From contig NZ_CP007128.1 in assembly GCF_000522985.1 (NCBI RefSeq), forward strand, positions 4,758,220 through 4,822,219: a DNA stretch of 64,000 nt, given 5' to 3'. The notes beneath the pieces were generated by a model, which made no database searches, had not been told where the DNA came from, and saw only the letters and a list, made by a program, of their open reading frames with translations. Below, one piece after another: positions 43,008 to 50,771 of the stretch; within the stretch, counting starts at the first letter, position 1; every line of letters starts with the position of its first letter. The position numbers were made by a program, and so were the translations under genes. The DNA is from Gemmatirosa kalamazoonensis. Its GTDB lineage: Bacteria > Gemmatimonadota > Gemmatimonadetes > Gemmatimonadales > Gemmatimonadaceae.

Positions 43008-45971
43008 TCAGAAGCCGACGTTGATGCCCGCCGAGAACGTGCGCGACAGCGGGTAGATGTTGTTGTCGATGCCGTTCAGCCCGGCCGCGGGATCGAGCCC
43101 GCTGTAGCCGGTGAGCGTGAAGACGTTCTGCACCGAGCCGTACAGCCGCAGCGCGCGGAAGCCGCGCGGCTGCTTGAACGTGTAGCCGAGCGTCACGTTG
43201 TCCAGCCGCAGGAACGACGCGTCCTCGACGTACAGGTCGGAGAACGACTGCATCTTCACGAACCCGTTCTTCAGCACCGACGCCTGCAGGTTGCTCGGCC
43301 AGATCCCCTTCAGCGCGTCGTAGTGCCCGAGGTTCGACGCGACGTTGTTGTACACGTAGTTCCCGAGATACGACCGCAGCGTGAAGTTCAGGTCGACGCG
43401 GCGGTAAGCGAGGTTCGACGTGTGGCCGAGGATCCACTTCGGCTGCGGGCTCTTGTAGGCGACGCGGTCCGCCTGGTTGATCGTCTTGTCGCCGTTCTGG
43501 TCGACGTAGAGCGCGCTGTCCGGCTTGTCGCCGACGACCGGGTTGCCGCTCGCGTCGGTGCGGTGGCGGTAGACGAAGAACGAGTTCACCGGCACGCCCG
43601 GCTGCAGCACCTGGATCGTCGTCCCGACGCCGCCCGCGATGCCGCCGACCGCGATCTGGTCGCTCCCGGCGCCGGTGATGCGCAGCAGCTTGTTCGTGTT
43701 CGTCGCCGCGTTGAAGCTCGCCGTGTAGCTCAGCCCGCGCGAGCCGCCCTCGAGCACCTGCGCCGTGAGCCCGAACTCGACGCCGCGGTTCTGCATCGAG
43801 CCGATGTTCGTCGTGACGAAGTTCGACAGGTTCGTGCCCGCCGCGACCGGCACGTTGAAGATCAGGTTCGTCGTCTTCTTGTTGTAGACCTCGACCGAGC
43901 CGGTGAAGCGGTTGTCGAGGAATCCGTAGTCGACGCCGAAGTTCGTCGACGCGGTCTGCTCCCACTTGATGTCGGGGTCCACCGCCGACGGCCGGATGGG
44001 CGTCACGAACGTGTTGCCGAACTGCACCTGCGCGAGGTTGTTCGCGTACGTGTACGTCGAGTACTGCAGGTAGTTGCCGAAGGCCTGGTTGCCGTTCACG
44101 CCGTACGAGACGCGCAGCTTGAGGTCGGAGAACGGCCCGGCGTGGTTCTGGAACCACGGCTCGTTGATGACGCGCCACGCGAGCGCGGCCGACGGGAACC
44201 ATCCCCACTGGTTCGCCGGGCCGAAGCGCGACGAGCCGTCGCGGCGCACGCTCAGCGTCAGCAGGTAGCGGTCGGCGAGCGAGAGGTTCGCGCGCGCGAA
44301 GCCGGAGACGAGCTTGCTCTCGTCCTGGGTGAGGAACTGGTCGACCTGCTTCGCGGCCGGCACGCCGTTCGGCCCGAGCAGGTTCGACGCGAGCCCGCGC
44401 GCGGTGAACGACGGATAGTCGCCGTTCGCCTGCTCGTACGTGTACCCGGCCGTGAGGTCGACCGTGCTCTTCGCGCCGACGTCGTGCACGTAGTTGCCGA
44501 ACGTCTCGAGCACGAGCCCCGTCTGCTCCGGGCTGTTGCGGTAGAACGTGCCCGGGTTGTCGGCGCCGACCTGCCCGTGCTGCAGCGACGACGTGAACGT
44601 CGTGCGCTCCGCGGTCGCCACGTCGTAGCCGCCGCGCACCGTGGCCGAGAGCCCCGGCACCCACGGCGTCTTGTAGCGCGCCTCGACGTTGCCGATGCTG
44701 CGGTAGGTGCGCCCGGCGTCGGAGATGTAGGCGAGCTCGGAGAGCGGGTTGGCGGCGGCGAGGATGTTCGCGTACTGCGTGAAACCGCCGTTCGCGGTGT
44801 ACGGCGCGAGCGTGGGCGAGAACAGCGTCGCGCCGCTCAGCACCCCACCCGGCGTGAACTTGTCGTCCGACCGGCTGCCCTTCAGGCTCGCCGTCACCTC
44901 GAGGCGCTTCGCGAACAGCTGGTCCGCGTAGTTCACGCCGAGCGACGCGCGGCGCGTGTCGGTGCCGATCAGCACGCCCCCCTGGTCGAGGTAGCCGAGC
45001 GACACGCGGTAGCGCATGTCCTCGCGCATGCCCGAGATGCCGAGCGTGTGCTCCTGGCCACCGGCGTTGCGCTCGATGAGGTCGCGCCAGTTCGTCGACG
45101 CGTTGCCGAGCTGGTTCAGGTTCTCGGGCGCGTACTGCTGCACCGCCGCGCGGATCTGCGCCGCATCGAGCATGTCGGGCTGCCCGGTGACGACGGAGCT
45201 CGACACGGAGCTCGCGTAGTCCACCTGCGTGCCGCGCTTGCCCTGCTTCGTGGTGATGATGACGACGCCGTTCGCGCCGCGCGATCCGTAGATCGCGGTG
45301 GCCGACGCGTCCTTCAGCACCGAGATCCCCTCGATGTCGTTCGGGTTCAGGAAGTTCAGCGGGTTGCGCCCGGCCGACACGCCGCCGCCCACCTGGAGCG
45401 GCACGCCGTCGACGACGTAGAGCGGGTCGTTGCTCGCGTTGATCGACGTGCCGCCCCGGATCCGCACCGCGACGCCGCCGCCCGGCTCGTTGTTGTCGAC
45501 GACCTGCACGCCCGGCACCTTCGCCTTGATGAGCTGGTCCGGGCTGATGATGCGTCCCTTGTTGAACTGCGACGAGTCGACCACCTCGACCGCGCCGGTG
45601 CGGTCGCGCTTCTCCTGCGTGCCGTAGCCGATGCTGACGACGGTGGAGAGGATGGTCGCCGTCGGATGCAGCGTGAAGTTCGCGGTCGCGTCGCCGCCGT
45701 CGGTCACGGTGACGGTGGCCGAGTCGGGCGCGTAGCCGATGCGGATGGCGCGGACACGATACGTGCCGGGGCGCGCGGTGATCGTGTACCGGCCGTCCTC
45801 GCGGGTCACGGTGCCGTTCGTCGTGCCGACCACGACGACCTGCACGGCGGCGACGGGTCGGGCGTCGTCGGCCGAGGTCACCGTGCCCGAGATGCGCCCC
45901 TGCTGCGCGAGCGCCGGGGATCCCAGGGCGAGGGTTCCGATCGCCAGCAGTGCTGCTGTGCGCGACATCAT
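43008..45971 (-). CDS. SusC/RagA family TonB-dependent outer-membrane transporter
   Basis: I place the start at 45971 (MMSR), where AGAGGA sits 5 nt upstream; an ATG at 45989 would add six residues with no ribosome site. Signal peptide ends SPALAQ. A carboxypeptidase-regulatory-like domain (GRISGTVTSADDARPVAAVQ) precedes the plug (GYGTQEKRDRTGAVEVVDS; VRIRGGTSINASNDPLYVVDG; SATAIYGSRGANGVVIITTK) and a long TonB barrel ending RTFSAGINVGF. It imports oligosaccharides bound by the SusD protein 11 nt downstream, powered by TonB-ExbBD encoded elsewhere. It heads the operon running to 38136. Confidence 0.95.
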   Translation of the reverse strand: MMSRTAALLAIGTLALGSPALAQQGRISGTVTSADDARPVAAVQVVVVGTTNGTVTREDGRYTITARPGTYRVRAIRIGYAPDSATVTVTDGGDATANFTLHPTATILSTVVSIGYGTQEKRDRTGAVEVVDSSQFNKGRIISPDQLIKAKVPGVQVVDNNEPGGGVAVRIRGGTSINASNDPLYVVDGVPLQVGGGVSAGRNPLNFLNPNDIEGISVLKDASATAIYGSRGANGVVIITTKQGKRGTQVDYASSVSSSVVTGQPDMLDAAQIRAAVQQYAPENLNQLGNASTNWRDLIERNAGGQEHTLGISGMREDMRYRVSLGYLDQGGVLIGTDTRRASLGVNYADQLFAKRLEVTASLKGSRSDDKFTPGGVLSGATLFSPTLAPYTANGGFTQYANILAAANPLSELAYISDAGRTYRSIGNVEARYKTPWVPGLSATVRGGYDVATAERTTFTSSLQHGQVGADNPGTFYRNSPEQTGLVLETFGNYVHDVGAKSTVDLTAGYTYEQANGDYPSFTARGLASNLLGPNGVPAAKQVDQFLTQDESKLVSGFARANLSLADRYLLTLSVRRDGSSRFGPANQWGWFPSAALAWRVINEPWFQNHAGPFSDLKLRVSYGVNGNQAFGNYLQYSTYTYANNLAQVQFGNTFVTPIRPSAVDPDIKWEQTASTNFGVDYGFLDNRFTGSVEVYNKKTTNLIFNVPVAAGTNLSNFVTTNIGSMQNRGVEFGLTAQVLEGGSRGLSYTASFNAATNTNKLLRITGAGSDQIAVGGIAGGVGTTIQVLQPGVPVNSFFVYRHRTDASGNPVVGDKPDSALYVDQNGDKTINQADRVAYKSPQPKWILGHTSNLAYRRVDLNFTLRSYLGNYVYNNVASNLGHYDALKGIWPSNLQASVLKNGFVKMQSFSDLYVEDASFLRLDNVTLGYTFKQPRGFRALRLYGSVQNVFTLTGYSGLDPAAGLNGIDNNIYPLSRTFSAGINVGF

Positions 45972-46052
45972 GAGGTTCCTCTTGGGCATGGGACGCCGAC
46001 CGGGCTCCGGCGGGGCACGCGGTGGGTCCGGCGTCCGTACTATTTCTCTTGG

Positions 46053-46073
46053 CCCGGATAGACCCGATCCGGG
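46053..46073. promoter_or_regulatory. Inverted repeat between susC-like and GH5-like genes
   Basis: CCCGGAT (46053-46059) and ATCCGGG (46067-46073) with a 7-nt spacer lie in the 171-bp divergent control region. It is a candidate operator for sugar-responsive control of both directions; no clear -35/-10 pair can be fixed here. Confidence 0.4.
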
Positions 46074-46142
46074 AACGGGCCGTCACTGCCGTGTGTGTTT
46101 GCACATGAAGTCTTAACATCCCCCGTCGGAGGGAGCCCCCCG

Positions 46143-48770
46143 ATGCGTCCGTCGCGCTCCGCGCTCGTGCTCTGCCTGGCTGCCTGCGCGGCCGCCGCGC
46201 GCTCCGGGCACGCGCAGCCGGCCACGCGTGCCGCGTACGTGGATCCCGCCGGCGTGATCCGCTGGCGCGACACCCGCGCGGAGGTCGCGCTGTTCGGCGC
46301 GAACTACACCCTGGCCTCGGCCTCCGACTTCCGCGCCGCCGGCTACCTCGCGCTCGACCGCAAGCGCCTCGTGGACGAGGACCTCGCGCAGATGGCGCGC
46401 ATGGGATGGGACGGGATCCGGCTCGCCCTGTGGGGCGACTGGGAGAACACCGACCGCGCCGGCAACCTGCTGGCGAACGAGCACCTCGACCTGCTCGACT
46501 ACGCGCTGGCGAAGGCGCGCGAGCGCGGCATCTACGTGCTGCTGAGTCCCATCCAGACGTATCAGGCGACGTGGCCCGACGCGCTCGGCGACACCACGTC
46601 GCCCGGCTTCTCGCGCTTCTACAAGAAGGAGACGCTCGGCACCGATCCGGCGGCGATCGCGGCGCAGGTGAACTACATCCGGCAGCTGCTGAACCACGTC
46701 AACCCGTACACGCGCACCGCGATCAAGGACGAGCCGGCGATCCTGTTCGTGGAGATGATCAACGAGCCGGCGCACCACAGCGCCGACGTCGCCGGCTCGG
46801 TGCGGTACATCGACGCGCTGGTGGACGCGGTGCGCAGCACGGGATGCACGAAGATCACGTTCCACAACGTGAGCCAGGACTTCGCGATCGCGCGCGCCAT
46901 CCGACGCTCGAAGGTGCAGGGCGCGACGTTCGGCTGGTATCCGACGGGGCTCAACTCGGGGCACGAGCTGCGCGGCAGCTACCTGCGCGCGGTGGACGAC
47001 TACCCGCCGATGCGCGACACGACGCTCGCCGGCCTGCCGCGCATCGTCTACGAGTTCGACTCGGCGGACCTGCGCACGGGCTACATGTATCCGGCGATGG
47101 TGCGCACGATGCGCTCCGTGGGCGCGCAGTTCGCCGCGATGTTCGCGTACGACATGCTGGAGACGGCGTCGCGCAACCTCGGCTGGCAGACGCATCACCT
47201 CAACCTCGTGTACACGCCGCGCAAGGCGATGAGCGCGGTGATCGCCGCCGAGGCGATGCGGCGGCTGCCGCGCGGGCGAGGCTGGGGGCCGTACCCGGCG
47301 AACACGCGCTTCGGCGACTTCCGCGTGAGCGCGGAGGAGAACCTCGGCGAGCTCGCGGCGCCGGACGCGTTCCTCTACACGGGCGACACGAAGACCGCCC
47401 CGCCTAACGCCGCCACGCTGCGGCGCATCGCCGGCGTCGGCTCCTCGCCGGTGGTGCAGTACGACGGCGCGGGGATCTACTTCCTCGACAAGGTGCGCGA
47501 CGGCGTGTGGCGGCTCGAGGTGTACCCGGACGCCGTGCCGGTGCGCGACCCGTTCGAGATGCCGAGCCCCGACAAGATCGTGACGCGCGCCGTGTCGCAC
47601 GCGTGGCCGATGACGGTGCGCCTGCCCGACCTCGGCGCGACGTTCGCCGCGGAGCCGATCACGCCGGGCGGCACGACGGCGCGCGCGGTGGACGGGCGGT
47701 TCACGGTGACGCCCGGCGTGTACGTGCTCGCCGCATCGGGCCGCGTCGACCGCGCGTCGCTGCCGGCCACGATCGGCCATCTCGGCTTCGACGAGTTCCA
47801 CGCGCCGCCGGCGGACACGATGGGCGCGCGCGTGGAGCCGCTGGGCATCGTCGAGGGTCCGATGGAGCGCGTCGCCGACCGCGCGATCGACATCGCGGCG
47901 CGCGTCGCGACGACGACGCCGCCGAGCGCCGTCACGCTGTGGGTGCGACCGACGGGGAGCTGGTTCCGCCGCTTCCCGATGCTGCCCGACGGCGCGTACC
48001 GCTACCGCGCGACGATCCCCGCCGGCACGTTAGGCGCCGGCACGTACGACTACGCCATCAGCGTGCAGTGCGGCGAGGCGGCGTGCGGCGACTTGCTGAC
48101 GACGTTCCCCGAGGGTGCGCACCAGACGCCGTGGCAGTGGAACTTCGGCGCGCAGCGATTCTGGCCGCTGCGGGTCGTGTCGCCGGAGACGCCGCTGCGA
48201 CTGTTCGCGCCCGGAGTCGACGCGGCGCGCCTCGCGTTGACGCGCATCGGCGACGCGGGGCGGCAGGGGCAGTTCCGCGTGGTGCCGTCGAGCGCGACGG
48301 GCGCGCCGGCGTTCCACCTCGAGCGTCCGATGGCGCGCGGCGGTCCGGGCGACTACACCGCGTCACTCGTCGTGACGGAGCGCGTGGCCGCGCGCGGCGA
48401 CGCGATCGCGGGCGCGCGGGCGCTCGTGCTGCGCGCGCGGGCGCTCGGCTCCGGTCAGACGGTGCACGTCACGCTGGTGGAGCGCGACGGAACGGCGTGG
48501 AGCACCGCGATCGCGCTCGACAGCGCGTGGACGGAGCGCGCCATCCCGCTCGCCGATCTCCGCCCCGCGCGCTGGGCGATGCTCCCCGAGGGATTTCCCG
48601 GCGAGTGGAACTACTGGGCGTCGCCGCCGGCGGGACGCGGCGGCGCCGGCGACGCGATCCGGCTGCCCGACGTCGAGCGGCTGCAGCTCTCGCTGCGGAG
48701 GGAGCCTAACGAGACGACGACGGGGCCGTACGGCGTGGAGGTGGAGTCGGTGTGGCTCGCGTTCCGGTAG
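46143..48770 (+). CDS. Secreted GH5-like (clan A) glycoside hydrolase
   Basis: 875 residues from the ATG at 46143 with GGAGGG about 10 nt upstream; a longer in-frame start is unlikely because the signal peptide (ALVLCLAACAAAARSGHAQ) begins here. The (beta/alpha)8 barrel has FGANYTLASASDF, WDGIRLALWGDWEN, the acid/base motif VEMINEPAHH and a nucleophile Glu probably in IVYEFDSADL. The C-terminal half is beta-rich and holds probable carbohydrate-binding or Ig-like modules. It is divergent from the SusC operon, so it may be co-regulated. It could act on beta-glucan or mannan, or be a specialised glycanase; specificity is not readable. Confidence 0.85.
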   Translation: MRPSRSALVLCLAACAAAARSGHAQPATRAAYVDPAGVIRWRDTRAEVALFGANYTLASASDFRAAGYLALDRKRLVDEDLAQMARMGWDGIRLALWGDWENTDRAGNLLANEHLDLLDYALAKARERGIYVLLSPIQTYQATWPDALGDTTSPGFSRFYKKETLGTDPAAIAAQVNYIRQLLNHVNPYTRTAIKDEPAILFVEMINEPAHHSADVAGSVRYIDALVDAVRSTGCTKITFHNVSQDFAIARAIRRSKVQGATFGWYPTGLNSGHELRGSYLRAVDDYPPMRDTTLAGLPRIVYEFDSADLRTGYMYPAMVRTMRSVGAQFAAMFAYDMLETASRNLGWQTHHLNLVYTPRKAMSAVIAAEAMRRLPRGRGWGPYPANTRFGDFRVSAEENLGELAAPDAFLYTGDTKTAPPNAATLRRIAGVGSSPVVQYDGAGIYFLDKVRDGVWRLEVYPDAVPVRDPFEMPSPDKIVTRAVSHAWPMTVRLPDLGATFAAEPITPGGTTARAVDGRFTVTPGVYVLAASGRVDRASLPATIGHLGFDEFHAPPADTMGARVEPLGIVEGPMERVADRAIDIAARVATTTPPSAVTLWVRPTGSWFRRFPMLPDGAYRYRATIPAGTLGAGTYDYAISVQCGEAACGDLLTTFPEGAHQTPWQWNFGAQRFWPLRVVSPETPLRLFAPGVDAARLALTRIGDAGRQGQFRVVPSSATGAPAFHLERPMARGGPGDYTASLVVTERVAARGDAIAGARALVLRARALGSGQTVHVTLVERDGTAWSTAIALDSAWTERAIPLADLRPARWAMLPEGFPGEWNYWASPPAGRGGAGDAIRLPDVERLQLSLRREPNETTTGPYGVEVESVWLAFR

Positions 48771-48884
48771 CGGACGGACGCGACCCCCGAGAGCGGGTGA
48801 TGGCATCGGCGCCGCGCGGTCGTATGTTCGGCGCGCGGCACCGCTGGAGCACCGGCAGCTCACTCACCCCCACGGAGGGACCCG

Positions 48885-49235
48885 ATGACTCCCCGCCTCA
48901 TCCCGCTGGCCGCGACGGCCCTGGCGCTCACGTCGATCGGCGCGGCCCGGCCCCGCGTCGACGACGGCTGCACGTTCGCGCGCGGCACCACGACCTGCAC
49001 GACGACCTCCCAGTCCACCGAGACGTCGACGCACGTCGCCACCGCCGGCTGCCTGTACGGCCCCGACGGGATCCCCGGCCGCCGCTCGCTGACCTTCCTC
49101 GACACGTTCCTCGTGACCGTGACGACGACGACGTTCGCTCATGGCGTCGAAGGGCCGGTGTACGACACGAGCACCGAGGTCACGCGCACGCTGCAGTCGT
49201 CGACGCTGATCTCGGTGGTCTGCGAGGCGCTCTGA
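48885..49235 (+). CDS. Small secreted Thr/Cys-rich protein of unknown function
   Basis: A 116-residue protein with GGAGG 6 nt before the ATG. Signal peptide residues 1-21. The mature part has four Cys (DGCTF, TTCTTT, AGCLYG, VVCEAL) and is unusually rich in Thr and Ser (TTTCTTTSQSTETSTH). Two disulfides are plausible. No family is recognised. It stands alone, followed by the 34-bp palindrome at 49271. Confidence 0.7.
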   Translation: MTPRLIPLAATALALTSIGAARPRVDDGCTFARGTTTCTTTSQSTETSTHVATAGCLYGPDGIPGRRSLTFLDTFLVTVTTTTFAHGVEGPVYDTSTEVTRTLQSSTLISVVCEAL

Positions 49236-49270
49236 CCTGACCGCGCGCGGAGACGCGGTTCCTCCTCGTA

Positions 49271-49350
49271 TCGAACCGCAGAGGACGCAGAGGGCCGCAG
49301 AGGACTGCAATCGTTGTCCTCTGCGGCCCTCTGCGTCCTCTGCGGTTCGA
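49271..49350. repeat. Perfect 34-bp inverted repeat (dispersed palindrome family)
   Basis: Left arm 49271-49304 and right arm 49317-49350 are exact complements around a 12-nt loop. The left arm shares 32 identical nt with 12544-12575. The repeat lies between the convergent small secreted protein and DUF4199 genes, where it can serve as a bidirectional terminator. Confidence 0.9.
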
Positions 49351-49371
49351 TTCCAGAGTCAGCGATGTCGC

Positions 49372-49926
49372 TCAGACCACGAGCGACGTCTCCGCGGCGA
49401 CTCGCTCGACCGCCGGCCCGCGGCGCCGCAGGATGCCGGCGCTCACGAGCGTCATCAGGAGCGCGACCGGGAGCGGCTCGACGAACGTCATCGCCGCGTT
49501 CACGAGCGGGTTGCGGTACATCTCGCGGAACCGCGCCATCTCCTGCGACTGCGCCGCGAGCTGCTCGGGCGTCGCCCCGGACGCGCGCGCCTTCTCGAGC
49601 ACGTACGCCGCGTACCGCTCCATGTAGTCGGGCATCATGAGGCGGTAGACGAACTGCCACGTCACGACGTAGCACACGCACGCCACGAGCGAGATCAGCA
49701 GGCCGACACCGAGTGCCCGGCCGAACGAGATGCTGCCGCCGCCCACGGTGTCGCGGTACGCCCGCACGCCGAAGAAGACGAGCAGGAACGAGAGCACCAT
49801 CGTCGTGTAGCCGACGACGAGGCCGCGGTCGAAGCCGATCTGCTCGTGGAAGGCCATGCTCACGACCATCATGAGCGAGAGCAGCCCGCCGGCGATGAGG
49901 CCGAACGTGAGGACGATCCGTCGCAT
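49372..49926 (-). CDS. DUF4199 family membrane protein
   Basis: A 184-residue protein with GGAG upstream of its ATG. Four hydrophobic segments can be read: residues about 5-27, 36-55, 72-98 and 150-168. The sequence RGLVVGYTTMVLSFLLVFFGVRAYRD, followed by GGGSISFGRALGVGL, is the DUF4199 signature. A 60-residue extracytoplasmic helix-rich loop (YMERYAAYVLEKARASGATP) lies between the third and fourth segments. It follows the LuxR-type membrane regulator on the same strand at 126 bp, which suggests functional linkage; its biochemical role is unknown. Confidence 0.85.
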   Translation of the reverse strand: MRRIVLTFGLIAGGLLSLMMVVSMAFHEQIGFDRGLVVGYTTMVLSFLLVFFGVRAYRDTVGGGSISFGRALGVGLLISLVACVCYVVTWQFVYRLMMPDYMERYAAYVLEKARASGATPEQLAAQSQEMARFREMYRNPLVNAAMTFVEPLPVALLMTLVSAGILRRRGPAVERVAAETSLVV

Positions 49927-49988
49927 GTGTGTGGGCTCCGGTGAGGGGTGGGATGGCCGGAGGATGGGGCCGAGGCGGGAGGGATGTC

Positions 49989-50044
49989 GTCACCCGTTCG
50001 GGTGATTTCGCGCGCGAGCGGCGAGAATCACCCGTCGGGATGAC
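49989..50044. promoter_or_regulatory. Paired inverted repeat between LuxR and DUF4199 genes
   Basis: GTCACCCGTTCGGGTGATT (49989-50007) and AATCACCCGTCGGGATGAC (50026-50044) form an imperfect inverted repeat (15 of 19 matching); the left arm is itself palindromic (TCACCCGTTCGGGTGA). It is either a terminator for the LuxR gene or an operator in front of DUF4199. Confidence 0.5.
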
Positions 50045-50052
50045 GCCGCGGG

Positions 50053-50529
50053 CTACGGGATCAGCCCGTGCTGCTTCGCGAGCTGCACGGCCTGCGTGCG
50101 CCGCCGCGCGCCGAGCTTGTCGAGGATGCGGCTGGCGTGGGTCTTCACGGTGTTCTCGCTGACGTGGCTCCGCTCCGCGATCTCGCGCGTGCTGAGCCCC
50201 GCCGCGATGAGCTCGAGGATCTCCAGCTCGCGCGGGGTCACGCCGAGCGCCTGCACGCGCGCCGCGTCGCGGGCGAACGGCACCGGCGTGGGCACGGGCA
50301 CCTCCGTAGGGACCGGCACCGGCACCTCGCGCACCACCACGGTCGCCGTGGGGCGCGGGCGCGTCATGCGGAGGCCGAGCCAGATGCCGAGCGCGGCGAA
50401 CAGGGCGGCGACGAGCGCACCGTAGATCTCCACCGACCGCTCGACGACGAGCCAGCGGTACTCGATGACGTCGAGCAGCGCGATGAGGGCGCCGCAGGCG
50501 AGGCCGTAGACGAGGACGTGCTTCTTCAC
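50053..50529 (-). CDS. Membrane-anchored LuxR-type transcriptional regulator
   Basis: 158 residues from a GTG at 50529 (KKHVLVYGLACGALIALLDV), chosen because the first transmembrane helix begins directly after; a longer frame is possible but looks non-coding. Two hydrophobic helices (about 4-24 and 38-58) are followed by a Val/Pro linker (PVPVPTEVPVPTPVP) and a GerE HTH (about 95-155: VTPRELEILELIAAGLSTRE, SENTVKTHASRILDKL). There is no receiver domain. A DNA-binding domain held at the membrane suggests it senses a membrane or periplasmic cue, perhaps through the DUF4199 protein downstream. Confidence 0.85.
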   Translation of the reverse strand: MKKHVLVYGLACGALIALLDVIEYRWLVVERSVEIYGALVAALFAALGIWLGLRMTRPRPTATVVVREVPVPVPTEVPVPTPVPFARDAARVQALGVTPRELEILELIAAGLSTREIAERSHVSENTVKTHASRILDKLGARRRTQAVQLAKQHGLIP

Positions 50530-50630
50530 GCCCCAACTTGCCGGGCGCCCGCAAGCTTGGCAACGCGGCCAGCGGCGAGCGCGCGACGACACCTACGTCG
50601 TCGTTCTTGCGACACCCGTTCCCACGGCGC

Positions 50631-50646
50631 ATGTTCGTGAGAACAT
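50631..50646. promoter_or_regulatory. Palindrome ATGTTC-N4-GAACAT in divergent control region
   Basis: A perfect 6-bp inverted repeat with a GTGA spacer lies in the 242-bp gap between the divergent LuxR and kinase genes. It is a plausible operator for either. The half-site order (GTTC then GAAC) is opposite to that of the GAAC-N4-GTTC LexA type. Confidence 0.45.
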
Positions 50647-50771
50647 CGTAATGATCGGCCGAGCAGTCGGACGCGCCGATACCGCGTCACGGTGGGGTGT
50701 GTCAGCTCGGTCGCTCCGAGCCGCGGGGCGACCCGCGTGACCCTCCGTGTCGGACCCCGGAGGGACATGCG

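Noticed and set aside
42997-46119. Frame extension of SusD across SusC
   Set aside because: It is antisense-like shadow of SusC in another frame; SusD has its own lipoprotein signal at 42996.
50631-50646. LexA/SOS box
   Set aside because: The half-sites are in the order GTTC-N4-GAAC, the reverse of the GAAC-N4-GTTC type, and no SOS gene follows.
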